64,000 bases of DNA from Algoriphagus ratkowskyi (GTDB lineage: Bacteria > Bacteroidota > Bacteroidia > Cytophagales > Cyclobacteriaceae). Location of the stretch: NCBI RefSeq assembly GCF_002150505.1, contig NZ_MSSV01000021.1, positions 1 through 64,000 of the forward strand, given 5' to 3'. Both the position numbers and the translations under genes were made by a program. Of this stretch, positions 1-8,930 are shown one piece after another; the first letter of the stretch is position 1; every line of letters begins with the position of its first letter. The notes beneath the pieces are model-generated. The model saw only the letters and a program-made list of their open reading frames with translations, did no database searches and was not told the DNA's origin.

Positions 1-336
1 CGAGAAACTGTTCTACATCATCCCGTTGAATACAAAATTCTTTCGGTTTTCAAGACCTTTTCCTGATCTAATCTTCACATGCTAGAGGTGCCACCGAAAG
101 GAATAAAAAGCCTCCTTATTTATTTAAAGGGTTTTTGGGTACAAAAAGTTGGTAAGATCTTCCAATTCTATAAAACTCATATGATCACTATGAAGTAAAG
201 GCCATTATTTATTTTAGCTAATACATTTCGCTTATTGTGTGATTTAGTCTATATGGGTTGTCTTTTATCTTACTATTTCTAATTCCATTTTTCATTTTTG
301 GAATATTATTGCAGTTTTGCATCAAAGTAAATTTGA
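1..336. other. Left-edge region without a supported gene
   Basis: No convincing complete gene is seen. One frame on the plus strand is open from the window edge to a stop at 64-66 and could be the last 21 codons of an upstream gene, but nothing in it identifies a family and a second frame is equally open. The rest is AT-rich and precedes the dihydroorotase-like gene, so its promoter should lie here. Confidence 0.4.
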
Positions 337-1581
337 ATGTCCATTCTATTTAAAGGTCTCCGTATTATTAATCCTGATGGTTCTGAAGAATCAACTGATT
401 ACGTTTTTGATAATCGAGAATTTTCCGAAAAATCTTCTAGTAATAGTTCGCATGTTAATCAAGAAATCAATGCTTCAGGCTGGATTTTATCACCTGGTTG
501 GATTGATCTTAGATGCAGCATGGGTGAGCCAGGCCATGAATACAAAGAGTCCATTGAGAGCTTAGCTGAGTGTTTGGTAGTAAGTGGTTTTTCAACCGCT
601 GTGATATTACCTAATACAGATCCTGTTATTCAATCTAAAGGTGATGTGGATTATGTGCTGAATAGATCTAAAAGATATACTCCAGAGTTTTTGATCCAAG
701 GAGCAGCTACTAAAGACACGAATGGTGAGAATTTGACCGAGATTCTCGATATGCATCATCAATCTGGCGTTTCCATCTTTGGAGAAGGAATAAAGCCCTT
801 AGCTAATGGAGATCGCTATATGAAAATCCTACAGTATCTCCAGAAATTCGACGGAGTGTTGTTTGATCATGCATATGATCCGTTATTAGCCATCTATGGT
901 CAAATGCACGAGGGTGAGTGCTCTACGATGCTTGGCATGAAAGGATTTCCTAATCTTGCGGAAGATGTAGCTATCCAGAGAAATCTTGAAATAATTCGCT
1001 ATGCTGGTGGCCGTGTTCATTTTCAGACACTCAATACTGCTAAAGGAGTAAATTTAATCCGGCAAGCTAAAGCAGAAGGGCTTAATGTGACTGCTGATGT
1101 TTCTATTTATCAATTATTATTTGATGATGGAGAACTGGTGGATTTTGATCCAAATCTTAAAGTATTACCTCCATTCAGGGGAAGTGCCGATAGAGCAGCA
1201 TTGATTGAGGGTATCAAGGATGGAACTATTGACGCGCTAGTTAGTAATCATCAGCCTGAAGATAGAGACTCTAAGTTTATGGAATTTGACCTAGCGAATT
1301 TCGGGATGGTCGGCTTACAAACATTTCTTCCAGCGCTAGTTTTACTAGAAAAAGAATTAGGATGGTCTCTTTTGATAGAAAAAATCACTGCTGGTCCAAC
1401 TAGGATATTGCCTCATGAACTGAATCAATCCTGGACTATATTTGATCCGGAAGGTGATTGGAGCTATAATGAGAAATCAAATAAATCACTTTCTTCGAAT
1501 TCACCTTGGTATGGGAAAGAGCTCAAAGGGCTGGTAAAATATGTGATTCAAAAAGGGGAGTTAATAGAAGTGAATGTTTAA
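337..1581 (+). CDS. Dihydroorotase-like protein lacking the metal ligands (pseudo-DHOase)
   Basis: A 414-residue member of the cyclic amidohydrolase / dihydroorotase family. Family signs are the PGWIDL turn at residues 53-58, the PNTDPV segment near 92-97, KVLPPFR near 275-281 and the C-terminal region where the catalytic loop should be. Active dihydroorotases carry an HxH motif after the first strand and a catalytic Asp in a DHAPH-like motif. Here these read DLRCS (57-61) and VSNHQPED (302-309), so the zinc-binding histidines and the catalytic Asp are absent. By analogy with known inactive dihydroorotase homologues it may be structural or regulatory rather than catalytic; that is inference. 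The ATG at 337 is chosen because it begins the first beta strand of the domain. The last codons overlap the next gene by 8 bases, suggesting translational coupling. Confidence 0.85.
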   Translation: MSILFKGLRIINPDGSEESTDYVFDNREFSEKSSSNSSHVNQEINASGWILSPGWIDLRCSMGEPGHEYKESIESLAECLVVSGFSTAVILPNTDPVIQSKGDVDYVLNRSKRYTPEFLIQGAATKDTNGENLTEILDMHHQSGVSIFGEGIKPLANGDRYMKILQYLQKFDGVLFDHAYDPLLAIYGQMHEGECSTMLGMKGFPNLAEDVAIQRNLEIIRYAGGRVHFQTLNTAKGVNLIRQAKAEGLNVTADVSIYQLLFDDGELVDFDPNLKVLPPFRGSADRAALIEGIKDGTIDALVSNHQPEDRDSKFMEFDLANFGMVGLQTFLPALVLLEKELGWSLLIEKITAGPTRILPHELNQSWTIFDPEGDWSYNEKSNKSLSSNSPWYGKELKGLVKYVIQKGELIEVNV

Positions 1582-2086
1582 ATACTTTAGTACGTCGTAC
1601 AAGTTTGGTGGATTTGCGGGGGTGTTGAGTATACTGGCATTTATTACTCTTTCATTTTTGTACTCAGATCCCACTAACCTAAATCTGATTTTTGGTTATG
1701 CGATTACCCCGATTGCTATTTTTCTTGCAGTTAAATTTTACAGAGATTATAGTAATGAAGGCAATCTCTCATTTTCAGAAGGAATGTCTGTGGGATTTGT
1801 AGCTTATATGTTAGAAGCAATAGTTTCATTAGCTGGAATATGGTTGATACTAATAGTACACCCAGATTTATTTGATAGAATTAAGACTTCAAAGCTTAAT
1901 GTTTTGGGGGCAAGCAAGGATACTATTATAGCTCAAGTTGGGGAAGGGTCATTCGATTTAACTCTAGTGAGCATCAATAATATGATCCCATGGGATATTG
2001 CTTTGAATGATGCACTTTGGAAAATCATCCCAGGTCTGTTTTTTACTATTATTATATCTATTATTTTAAGGAAAAATCCTAACTAA
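1574..2086 (+). CDS. DUF4199 family membrane protein (first copy)
   Basis: A 170-residue integral membrane protein. Hydrophobic segments lie near residues 12-32, 37-55, 72-97 and 148-166, giving about four predicted membrane spans with a polar stretch (about 100-145) between the third and fourth. The pattern, the FSEGMSVGF segment and the position behind a dihydroorotase-like gene and before a family 2 glycosyltransferase match the DUF4199 arrangement common in Cytophagales. Function is unknown. It overlaps the upstream gene by 8 bases and is followed 7 bases later by a second DUF4199 gene, so all are probably one operon. Confidence 0.75.
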   Translation: MFKYFSTSYKFGGFAGVLSILAFITLSFLYSDPTNLNLIFGYAITPIAIFLAVKFYRDYSNEGNLSFSEGMSVGFVAYMLEAIVSLAGIWLILIVHPDLFDRIKTSKLNVLGASKDTIIAQVGEGSFDLTLVSINNMIPWDIALNDALWKIIPGLFFTIIISIILRKNPN

Positions 2087-2093
2087 CTAAATC

Positions 2094-2642
2094 ATGGAAG
2101 AACAACAATCTCCTTTTCAGGCAGCTATCAAGCCTGGGTTAACAATTGGCTTAGTGTCTTTGGCGCTTACGTTTATTGCCTATTTTATTGATTCATCTCT
2201 CCTAGGATCTGCGTGGTTTGGGTTGGTGGCAATTGTCCTATTCTTCGTTTTAATGATGTATTTCGGTAAACAATATAGAACTGAATTAGGAGGTTTTATG
2301 ACGTTTGGAACAGCTTTTAACTTTAGTTTCGTAGCTATAGTAATTTCAGGCTTAGTAGGCTTGATTGGTCAGATTCTTTTATTTCAAGTTATTGACCCAT
2401 CTTTGGCTGGAGTGTTGGCAGATCAGGGATTCGAGACCCAATTATCCATTATGGAAAGTTTCGGTCAAAATCCTGATTCTATGGATCCTGCTTTATTGGA
2501 AGAAATGAGAAGTAGCGCTGCCAATAGTTTTACGCTATCTGGGCAACTGATGGCTTTTGGTTTTAGTTTGATAGTATATGCAATTATTGCGTTAATTTTG
2601 GGAGCAATCCTTAAGAAGAGGGACAAGTCTCTCGATTATTAA
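2094..2642 (+). CDS. DUF4199 family membrane protein (second copy)
   Basis: A 182-residue membrane protein with four predicted spans (about 15-32, 38-57, 77-97 and 150-172). The segment GGFMTFGTAFNFSF corresponds to the polar-to-hydrophobic transition seen in the preceding paralogue (LSFSEGMSVGF), so the pair probably arose by duplication. A negatively charged region rich in Met, Asp and Glu separates spans 3 and 4. Function is unknown. It sits 7 bases after its paralogue and 3 bases before the glycosyltransferase gene, implying co-transcription. Confidence 0.75.
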   Translation: MEEQQSPFQAAIKPGLTIGLVSLALTFIAYFIDSSLLGSAWFGLVAIVLFFVLMMYFGKQYRTELGGFMTFGTAFNFSFVAIVISGLVGLIGQILLFQVIDPSLAGVLADQGFETQLSIMESFGQNPDSMDPALLEEMRSSAANSFTLSGQLMAFGFSLIVYAIIALILGAILKKRDKSLDY

Positions 2643-2645
2643 ATT

Positions 2646-3605
2646 ATGACCCAAATTTCAGTTGTAGTTCCTGTATTTAATGAGGAAGAGTCTCTGCCTG
2701 AATTAACTCAATGGATTAGCCGTGTCATGCATGATCACGGCTTTTCTTATGAATTGATTTATATAAATGATGGGAGCACAGACAATTCCTGGTCAATAAT
2801 TCATTCGCTTTCCATAGTATCTAAGCAGGTGAAAGGAATCAATTTCACTAGAAATTATGGGAAATCAGCTGCTCTGGATGCAGGATTTAAAAAAGCGTGT
2901 GGTGATGTTGTCATCACGATGGATTCAGACCTTCAGGATAGTCCTGAAGAAATTCCTGGCTTGTATGCGATGGTCACTGGAGGATTTGATGTGGTTTCTG
3001 GCTGGAAAAAAAAGCGTCATGATCCTCTAGGGAAAACAATCCCTTCACGATTTTTTAATGGTGTAACGCGGTGGATCTCAGGGATTAATTTACATGATTT
3101 TAATTGTGGATTAAAGGCATACCGACTTAAAGTAGTTAAGAACATTAATGTCTATGGTGAAATGCATAGATACATTCCTTTATTGGCAAAATGGAATGGG
3201 TTTGGGAAAATAGGTGAGAAGGTAGTTCAACATCAAGCTAGAAAATATGGGTATTCTAAATTTGGCTTAGAGCGTTTCCTGAATGGTTTCCTAGATTTGA
3301 TATCTGTCTCTTTTGTACATCGATACAAAAAAAAGCCAATGCACTTTTTCGGACTTCTCGGCAGTGCTTCATTTTTTACTGGATTTATAATCACATGTTG
3401 GTTGATTTTTGAAAAAGTATATGGCTTAAGTAAAGGACATAAAGTACGGGAAATTACCGATCAGCCTCTTTTCTTTTTGGCACTGGTGGCGTTGATTATA
3501 GGGGTGCAGTTATTTGTAACTGGATTTATAGCCGAGTTAATGACCTCTAACCAATCCAAAGAAGCGGAGTATAAAATTGACGAGGAGATTAACTTCGATT
3601 TCTGA
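2646..3605 (+). CDS. Family 2 glycosyltransferase with C-terminal membrane anchor (DPM1/GtrB type)
   Basis: A 319-residue GT-A glycosyltransferase. The N-terminal domain has the VVPVFNEEESL opening, the nucleotide-binding YINDGSTDNSW, and the metal-binding DSDLQDSPEEI. The polyprenyl-phosphate glycosyltransferase signature follows as NCGLKAYR and then GYSKFGLERF. Two membrane spans near 236-258 and 272-294 anchor it, as in GtrB/DPM1-type enzymes that load a sugar on undecaprenyl or dolichyl phosphate. The donor sugar cannot be read from sequence. Its stop overlaps the start of the next glycosyltransferase by one base (TGATG). Confidence 0.9.
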   Translation: MTQISVVVPVFNEEESLPELTQWISRVMHDHGFSYELIYINDGSTDNSWSIIHSLSIVSKQVKGINFTRNYGKSAALDAGFKKACGDVVITMDSDLQDSPEEIPGLYAMVTGGFDVVSGWKKKRHDPLGKTIPSRFFNGVTRWISGINLHDFNCGLKAYRLKVVKNINVYGEMHRYIPLLAKWNGFGKIGEKVVQHQARKYGYSKFGLERFLNGFLDLISVSFVHRYKKKPMHFFGLLGSASFFTGFIITCWLIFEKVYGLSKGHKVREITDQPLFFLALVALIIGVQLFVTGFIAELMTSNQSKEAEYKIDEEINFDF

Positions 3606-4567
3606 TGAAGTTCTCGGTAATCATACCGGTTTTCAATCGACCAGACGAATTACGTGAGTTACTTCATAGTCTCAGCAATCAGATTTTCACAGATTTCGAG
3701 GTTGTTGTGATCGAGGATGGCTCTTTAATTAATTCGAGTGATGTAATCTCCAATTTTGCCGATCTACTCCAGCTTCAATATTTAGTACAGGTGAATACAG
3801 GACAAGGATTTGCCAGAAATAATGGAATGAAAATCGCAAATGGTGACTTTTTTGTTATTCTAGATTCTGACGTGATTTTACCAAATGATTATTTGCAAGA
3901 ATTAGCAAAAGCTATTGACAGCAGAAATCTTAATGCTTTTGGTGGACCAGATGCTGCCGATAAAGATTTTACGGCTTTGCAGAAAGCTATGGATTTTGCG
4001 ATGACTTCCTTTTGGACTACAGGTGGGATTCGCGGGAAAATGAAAGATCCTGCCAAGTACCAAGCTCGTGGGTTCAATATGGGAGTATCGCGAAAAGTAT
4101 TCGAAACGACTGCTGGTTTTGTAGATCCGAATCAGGGAGAAGATATAGAATGGAGTATTCGTATTAAGAAAGCAGGATTCAAGCTTGAATTGGTAAAGAA
4201 TGCTTTCGTATATCACAAACGTAAAAACACACTTAAATCATTTGCCAAGCAAGCCTTTTCATTTGGGAGGAATCGAGTGAACGTTTCCAGATTTCATCCA
4301 GAAGCTATTAAGTTGGTTCACTGGTTGCCATCAGCTTTTTTGCTTTTTAGTCTATCAATCCCTATTTTCTTTATTGGTAGTAAACCTCTATTTCATCTCA
4401 GTATAGCTGTGTTTATTACCTGGAGTGTTGGCGTTGTTCTTTCTTCTGCAGTGCAAAATAAGTCAGCTAAAGTCGGGGTTTTAAGTTGGTTTACCTCAGT
4501 TTTGCAACTTTGGTCGTATGGACTTGGATTGCCTTTAGAGCTTTTAAGGAAATACGTAAAAGGTTAA
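3605..4567 (+). CDS. Family 2 glycosyltransferase with two C-terminal membrane spans
   Basis: A 320-residue glycosyltransferase with a GT-A fold: FSVIIPVFNRPDEL opening, VVIEDGS, the DxD motif in LDSDVILP (about 91-98) and GEDIEWSIRIKKAGF, the acceptor-side ED motif. Hydrophobic segments near residues 240-258 and 262-285 suggest membrane anchoring. It is unlike the preceding GtrB-type enzyme because it has the GEDIEW motif typical of chain-building glycosyltransferases. Probable role in surface polysaccharide or glycolipid synthesis (inference). The stop codon overlaps the stop of the convergent methyltransferase gene within TTAA, leaving no room for a terminator between them. Confidence 0.88.
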   Translation: MKFSVIIPVFNRPDELRELLHSLSNQIFTDFEVVVIEDGSLINSSDVISNFADLLQLQYLVQVNTGQGFARNNGMKIANGDFFVILDSDVILPNDYLQELAKAIDSRNLNAFGGPDAADKDFTALQKAMDFAMTSFWTTGGIRGKMKDPAKYQARGFNMGVSRKVFETTAGFVDPNQGEDIEWSIRIKKAGFKLELVKNAFVYHKRKNTLKSFAKQAFSFGRNRVNVSRFHPEAIKLVHWLPSAFLLFSLSIPIFFIGSKPLFHLSIAVFITWSVGVVLSSAVQNKSAKVGVLSWFTSVLQLWSYGLGLPLELLRKYVKG

Positions 4568-5328
4568 TTGCCCTTTCTACAAACAAAGATCACTTCTTCA
4601 GATGGGAGTGCGTTCTGCTTAACACTCGCTGAAGAGATTTCTTTTACAAAATGGTTTTCCTCTATTATTAACCCAGATTTTCTCAAACGTTCTGCATAAT
4701 CTTTTCCAAACTTCCTCACGTGGTCTCTCTGCCCAAATATTCGTTCGCGTTCTGCCGGATCAATGATTTTATTGTCTTCTAAAGTCTTTTTGATGGGGTA
4801 AATAGGGGATTGTAGGATTCCCCAGCCATTCGGCTTCAATACACGATTAAACTCAGCACAAGCTCTTATGTCATCATCCACGTGTTCCAGTACATGATTG
4901 CAAAATACAACATCAAAACTATTTTCGGGAAATGGGATGTCATGAACATCCATTTTAACTTTTGCCAAAGGGGATTCTATATCGGCAGTGATGTAATCCA
5001 AGTTTTTCAAACTTTCAAATCTTTCAATAAAACAATGCTCAGGTGCTACATGTAGTACTCGAAGTGGTGCGGTAAAAAAGTCGGTCTTTTCTTTTAAGAA
5101 AAGCCACATCAGACGATGACGCTCGAGTGCTAAGCAATTTGGGCAAAGCGCATTTGCTCTCGCTATCCGACCATAAGGAAGAAATTTCTTATAGCTATGA
5201 TCACATACAGGACAAGTCACTTCTTTACCCGAATTCATTTTAGCAAATACCTTCATTACTAATGGGCTAACGCGCTGTAATAACGGCCTAGGCACGTAAC
5301 GAATAACAAAACTGATAATTGATTTCAT
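4564..5328 (-). CDS. Class I SAM-dependent methyltransferase with N-terminal zinc ribbon
   Basis: A 254-residue protein. The N-terminal part contains CPVC (about 39-42) and CPNC (about 62-65), a likely zinc-binding ribbon. The methyltransferase domain follows with VLHVAPE (motif I, degenerate), YITADIES (motif II), and FDVVFCNHVLEHVDD, the usual motif of Methyltransf_11 enzymes, then LKPNGWGILQSP. The substrate is unknown; the adjacent glycosyltransferases suggest a sugar or lipid-linked glycan, but the strand is opposite, so this is only context. It ends tail-to-tail with the glycosyltransferase gene with a 4-base overlap. Confidence 0.85.
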   Translation of the reverse strand: MKSIISFVIRYVPRPLLQRVSPLVMKVFAKMNSGKEVTCPVCDHSYKKFLPYGRIARANALCPNCLALERHRLMWLFLKEKTDFFTAPLRVLHVAPEHCFIERFESLKNLDYITADIESPLAKVKMDVHDIPFPENSFDVVFCNHVLEHVDDDIRACAEFNRVLKPNGWGILQSPIYPIKKTLEDNKIIDPAERERIFGQRDHVRKFGKDYAERLRKSGLIIEENHFVKEISSASVKQNALPSEEVIFVCRKGN

Positions 5329-5510
5329 GGTTGATTATGATCTGACTGCAAGTTACGCAAAGGCTGAAAAGGAGCGTAATGAAATGGAATGTTTTGCTAT
5401 TTTACATTATTTATGAATTCAAGTACAATAACTATCTTGTTTGTGGGGAATCAATCAGTATTTTAGTTGAAGGGAATATTTCTTTCATTACCACTTAAAA
5501 ATTGGCCTTT

Positions 5511-7004
5511 ATGAAGATCAGGAGATTGCTTTTTTTACAATGGCTTTTTACACTAATTGTTCTGGAAGGAGCTTCCAATTTTGCACAAGCTCAAGAAATA
5601 CGAACTTTTACTTTAGAGGAAATGGTGCAACATGCAAAGGATAATTCTGCCTATGCACTCCGTGTGAAGACTATAAAAGAGAATAGCTACTGGCAATACA
5701 GACTATTCAAGTCAAATTACAATCCGCAATTAAGACTGAACGGAACAATTCCTCAATACTCCCAATCATACAGTCCCATCACGCAACCTGATGGCTCTAT
5801 CGAATTTATCGAGGTAAAGCAGAATTTTATGGATTTGGGTTTGGGGCTTCAGCAGGTGGTAGGTGCTACCGGAGGGACTATTTCAATTAACACTTCTACC
5901 AACAGGTTTGATAACTTCCGTCCATTTCCGGGTGAACCTCAAACCAGGTATTCAGGTGTGCCTGTGAGTGTGGCATTGCAACAACCAATTTTTGCTTATA
6001 ACAGATTTAAATGGGATAAAAAGATCGAACCTTTATTGTATGAAGAGAGCAAGCGGGAATATGTAGCGGAGATGGAAGGGGTTTCTGTTTACGTTACCCA
6101 ATTGTATTTTGATTATTTAATCGCGCAGGTTAATGCAGAGATTGCTACTATGAATCTAAAGAATACGGAAGATATTTTCTACATAGAAAAAAAACGGAAT
6201 GAAATGGGAGTCACTCCTGAAGATGAGCTTTTGCAAATAGAATTACAGGTGCTAAATGCTCAGCAAGCAAGGGCAGAGGCTCAACTATCTTTAGAAAAGA
6301 CAGCATTTGCAATGAATTCATTCATTGGGTTGAATCAATCCTCTAAGTTAAAACTAGTTTCTCCTGTTGATATTCCGGATTTTGAAGTAGATGTGGATAG
6401 GGCAATTGAGCTTGCTTTTCAAAACAGAGCTGAGGCAATTGGATTTGATCGACAGAAAACCGTAGCTGAATCTCAGGTGGCTCAGGCAAAAGGAGATCGT
6501 TTCCAAGTGCTACTAAATGCAAGGTATGGGTATAATAACGCAGCGCTTAATTTCCCTGACCTCTATCAGAATCCCAATACTCAAGCGCTGGTAAGTTTGG
6601 GACTGTCTGTTCCAATTTTAGACTGGGGTAGGAATAAGGCCAGAATGTCTATGGCAATGGCTAACCAAGAGCTAGTAGAATATACTGTAGACCAGGAGTT
6701 GATTAATTTTCAACAGGAAGTTTTTACTCAGGTGAAAACTTTCATGATGATCAAGGATAGACTAAAAGTGAGTAAAGTGTCGGATGACGTCGCTCAACGT
6801 AGATACGACATAGCTCTGAAAAGATATCAAACAGGGAACGTGACTATTACCAATCTCAACATTGCGCAAAATGAAAAAGACTCTAATAAAAGAGCCTTTT
6901 ACACTTCCTTGAAGGACTTTTGGGAGGCATATTATGAGCTGAGATCCCTCACTTTATATGATTTCGAAAAAGAGGAGTTACTCTATCGTCCTGATTTAGA
7001 TTAG
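5511..7004 (+). CDS. TolC family outer membrane efflux protein
   Basis: About 497 residues with an N-terminal signal peptide ending near AQAQE. The body is rich in long amphipathic helices and shows the two-fold repeat of the outer membrane efflux protein family: the first repeat contains the tyrosine- and glutamate-rich VYVTQLYFDYL and the second contains SLGLSVPILDWGRNKA, the typical strand-plus-helix start. It should form the outer-membrane exit duct of a tripartite exporter. The upstream in-frame TTG at 5502 would add three residues; the ATG at 5511 starts the signal peptide directly and is preferred. No inner-membrane partner is adjacent, so it may serve pumps encoded elsewhere. Confidence 0.88.
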   Translation: MKIRRLLFLQWLFTLIVLEGASNFAQAQEIRTFTLEEMVQHAKDNSAYALRVKTIKENSYWQYRLFKSNYNPQLRLNGTIPQYSQSYSPITQPDGSIEFIEVKQNFMDLGLGLQQVVGATGGTISINTSTNRFDNFRPFPGEPQTRYSGVPVSVALQQPIFAYNRFKWDKKIEPLLYEESKREYVAEMEGVSVYVTQLYFDYLIAQVNAEIATMNLKNTEDIFYIEKKRNEMGVTPEDELLQIELQVLNAQQARAEAQLSLEKTAFAMNSFIGLNQSSKLKLVSPVDIPDFEVDVDRAIELAFQNRAEAIGFDRQKTVAESQVAQAKGDRFQVLLNARYGYNNAALNFPDLYQNPNTQALVSLGLSVPILDWGRNKARMSMAMANQELVEYTVDQELINFQQEVFTQVKTFMMIKDRLKVSKVSDDVAQRRYDIALKRYQTGNVTITNLNIAQNEKDSNKRAFYTSLKDFWEAYYELRSLTLYDFEKEELLYRPDLD

Positions 7005-7013
7005 TTTGAGTAT

Positions 7014-7358
7014 TTAGGAATTTTTTCTTATGTATTCTTCAAGCTTTCGGATCTTCTTATCAAGCTTCTCAATTGACTTAGATTGTTTACCCAATTTCTT
7101 GGTAATTTTCTCTACATCATTTGGAGAGAGCTTTCCTGCGCCATTCTTTTTATCATAGTCTTCTCTTGTTTTCGCAAGTTTTTCGACAGCTTTCCTGTGA
7201 CTTTCTGTGTACTTTTCGAGCTGAATTTTTGATTTTTCTAATTTCTCTTGAGTTTTCGAATCTACAGTTGAAGTACTTACAGATTGGGCAATTACTTCAG
7301 CTGGTGATAAGTAAATCAAGCCACCTAAAAGTATACATGTAAAGATTAGTTTTTTCAT
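7014..7358 (-). CDS. Small exported coiled-coil protein of unknown function
   Basis: A 114-residue protein with a clear signal peptide (MKKLIFTCILLGG, cleavage near VIAQS). The mature part is almost entirely Lys/Glu-rich helix (KLEKSKIQLEKY, KLGKQSKSIEKLDKKIRKLEEY) with heptad-like leucines and isoleucines, so a periplasmic coiled coil is likely. No family is recognised. It lies tail-to-tail with the TolC-type gene, 9 bases apart. Confidence 0.65.
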   Translation of the reverse strand: MKKLIFTCILLGGLIYLSPAEVIAQSVSTSTVDSKTQEKLEKSKIQLEKYTESHRKAVEKLAKTREDYDKKNGAGKLSPNDVEKITKKLGKQSKSIEKLDKKIRKLEEYIRKNS

Positions 7359-7410
7359 AATTATAGTGATTTATGTTATAAAGATACAACAGATAAATAC
7401 TCGAACTGGT

Positions 7411-7590
7411 TTATTCTATATTTGAATAACCTGATTCTCCCTTCGGTAAGCGTGCAGCTTTTTTAAGGGATTCACGGATGATCCATTCGAGTTGGCCATT
7501 AGTACTACGAAATTCATCGGCCGCCCATTTTTCGAGCGCTTTCATCATATTTTCATCCAACCGAAGTGCAAATGCTTTCTTTCTAGACAT
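7411..7590 (-). CDS. Arc-type ribbon-helix-helix DNA-binding protein
   Basis: A 59-residue ORF. It begins MSRKKAFALRLDENMMKALE, the beta-strand plus first helix of an Arc/CopG-like ribbon-helix-helix fold, and continues with STNGQLEWIIRESLKKA, the second helix. Such proteins bind DNA as dimers through the strand. It is the last gene of a minus-strand operon behind the DUF6141-like protein (3 bases) and the SPFH gene, an association I recall as common for SPFH genes in this phylum. It is a candidate autoregulator acting on the palindrome at 8931-8961 (inference). Confidence 0.75.
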   Translation of the reverse strand: MSRKKAFALRLDENMMKALEKWAADEFRSTNGQLEWIIRESLKKAARLPKGESGYSNIE

Positions 7591-7593
7591 AAT

Positions 7594-8082
7594 TTATTTC
7601 TCAATCCAATCTTTCATGAAATCTGTTAACTCTTTAGATTTCATCGTACCAATCATTATTTTTTTCTTTTCCCCCACATCCAAAAGGAGACCCTCATCAC
7701 CTAGAACCGAATACGCTTTCGTAGTTTTATTGCCTTTTAAACCCCATCCACCATAATCAGTCAGCGGGCTGTATTCAATCACTTCAGCTGAAAGTATTTC
7801 TGCTCTGGAATAGTTTCTCCAATTCCTGATGATGGGTTTATATCTAAAGGATATATTTTGTCTGTCAATTCTAGTCTCTAATCTTAGACTTAAAATAAGT
7901 AGAATTAACAGACCCATGGTGCCTATAACTACGGCCATAGCAATTATCATTTCTTGCTTGTCCTCGGAGGTAGCATATAGTATGGCCAGTAGAATAAGTG
8001 TTGGTAGCTCTATTAGTATAATTAAATACATAACCCAGGTGCCAACATAAGATTGACTTTCTTTAAAAATTCGATTAACCAC
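7594..8082 (-). CDS. DUF6141-like membrane protein with PH-like soluble domain
   Basis: A 162-residue protein with two predicted membrane spans (about 16-37 and 45-67), followed by a soluble domain with RIDRQNISFRYKP, the YSPLTDYGGWGLKG segment, and IMIGTMKSKEL. The YGGWG and IGT motifs fit the DUF6141 family as I recall it; the assignment is from memory and not searched. The soluble part probably forms a PH-like beta barrel on the cytoplasmic face. It lies 2 bases after the SPFH gene and 3 bases before the RHH gene. Function is unknown; an SPFH partner is likely by linkage. Confidence 0.7.
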   Translation of the reverse strand: MVNRIFKESQSYVGTWVMYLIILIELPTLILLAILYATSEDKQEMIIAMAVVIGTMGLLILLILSLRLETRIDRQNISFRYKPIIRNWRNYSRAEILSAEVIEYSPLTDYGGWGLKGNKTTKAYSVLGDEGLLLDVGEKKKIMIGTMKSKELTDFMKDWIEK

Positions 8083-8084
8083 GG

Positions 8085-8893
8085 CTATTGATTTAATGTT
8101 CCGACGTTCAAGACTGGTGTGGCACTTTTATCAGAGCATAGTACTACCATTAAATTGGAGACCATCACTGCTTTTTTTTCATTGTCAAAATCTACTATTC
8201 CTTTCATTTTGAGGTCAGCTAAAGCCATTTCCACCATTCCAACTGCGCCTTCTACTATCTTTTGGCGTGCAGCCACATTGCAGTTGCCTGTTGTCTTTGA
8301 AGCATAGCCGATGCGATCTCCGAAGAATAGGCGAGATGCGAAATTCTAGCTTCTATCACTTTTATGCCAGCATGGTGAAGTCGTTCACCAATTTCTTTTT
8401 CCAAAGAATGATTCACATCTTCTACTCCCGATCTCAGAGTGACCTCCGCTTCTTCTGCTTCAAAATTATCGTAAGGGTATAATCCAGCCATTTTTCTAAT
8501 GGCGGCATCTGATTGAAGATGTACAAAGTTTTCATAATCATCGACATCGAAAGAAGTTTTGAACGTGTCTTCCACTTGCCATACTACAATAGTCCCAATC
8601 ATCACAGGATTACCGATTTTGTCATTCACTTTTACTGGCTTGTTTTCAAAGTTTCTTACACGAAGTGAAATTTTCTTTTTGGTGATGAATGGAATGACCC
8701 AATAAAACCCATTGGCTTTGACAGTTCCCTCATATTTACCAAATAGAAGGAGTACAGCTGCTTTGTTAGGCTCAACAATGAAGAAGCCTGGAAAACACAG
8801 AATATAAAGAAAAAGAGTTACTCCGCCGATGGGAGAACTATTGGATAATAAAACTACTGAAATAGCTATTCCAATTAACACAAGGAAAACCAT
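8085..8893 (-). pseudogene. SPFH (stomatin/prohibitin, Band 7) protein gene with a one-base frameshift
   Basis: Two overlapping minus-strand ORFs together make one SPFH protein of about 268 residues. The first (8893 to 8255) has an N-terminal hydrophobic anchor, the FFIVEPNKAAVLLLFGKY start of the Band 7 domain, KISLRVRNFENKPV, and [14 protein letters not shown] followed by MLQRQQATA. The second frame resumes with [18 protein letters not shown] and [18 protein letters not shown], the expected continuation. One base is missing near 8274-8277, so QQATA runs into a short unrelated tail. No slippery heptamer is visible, so a real deletion or an assembly error is likelier than programmed frameshifting. 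SPFH proteins form membrane-microdomain oligomers. It is first in an operon with DUF6141-like and RHH genes. Confidence 0.8.
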
Positions 8894-8930
8894 GATGTAT
8901 CCGGAGCTGGGTTTGGTTATTTTTTACATG

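Noticed and set aside
1..66. Possible 3-prime end of an upstream gene at the window edge
   Set aside because: 21 open codons only, no recognisable motif, and a second frame is equally open.
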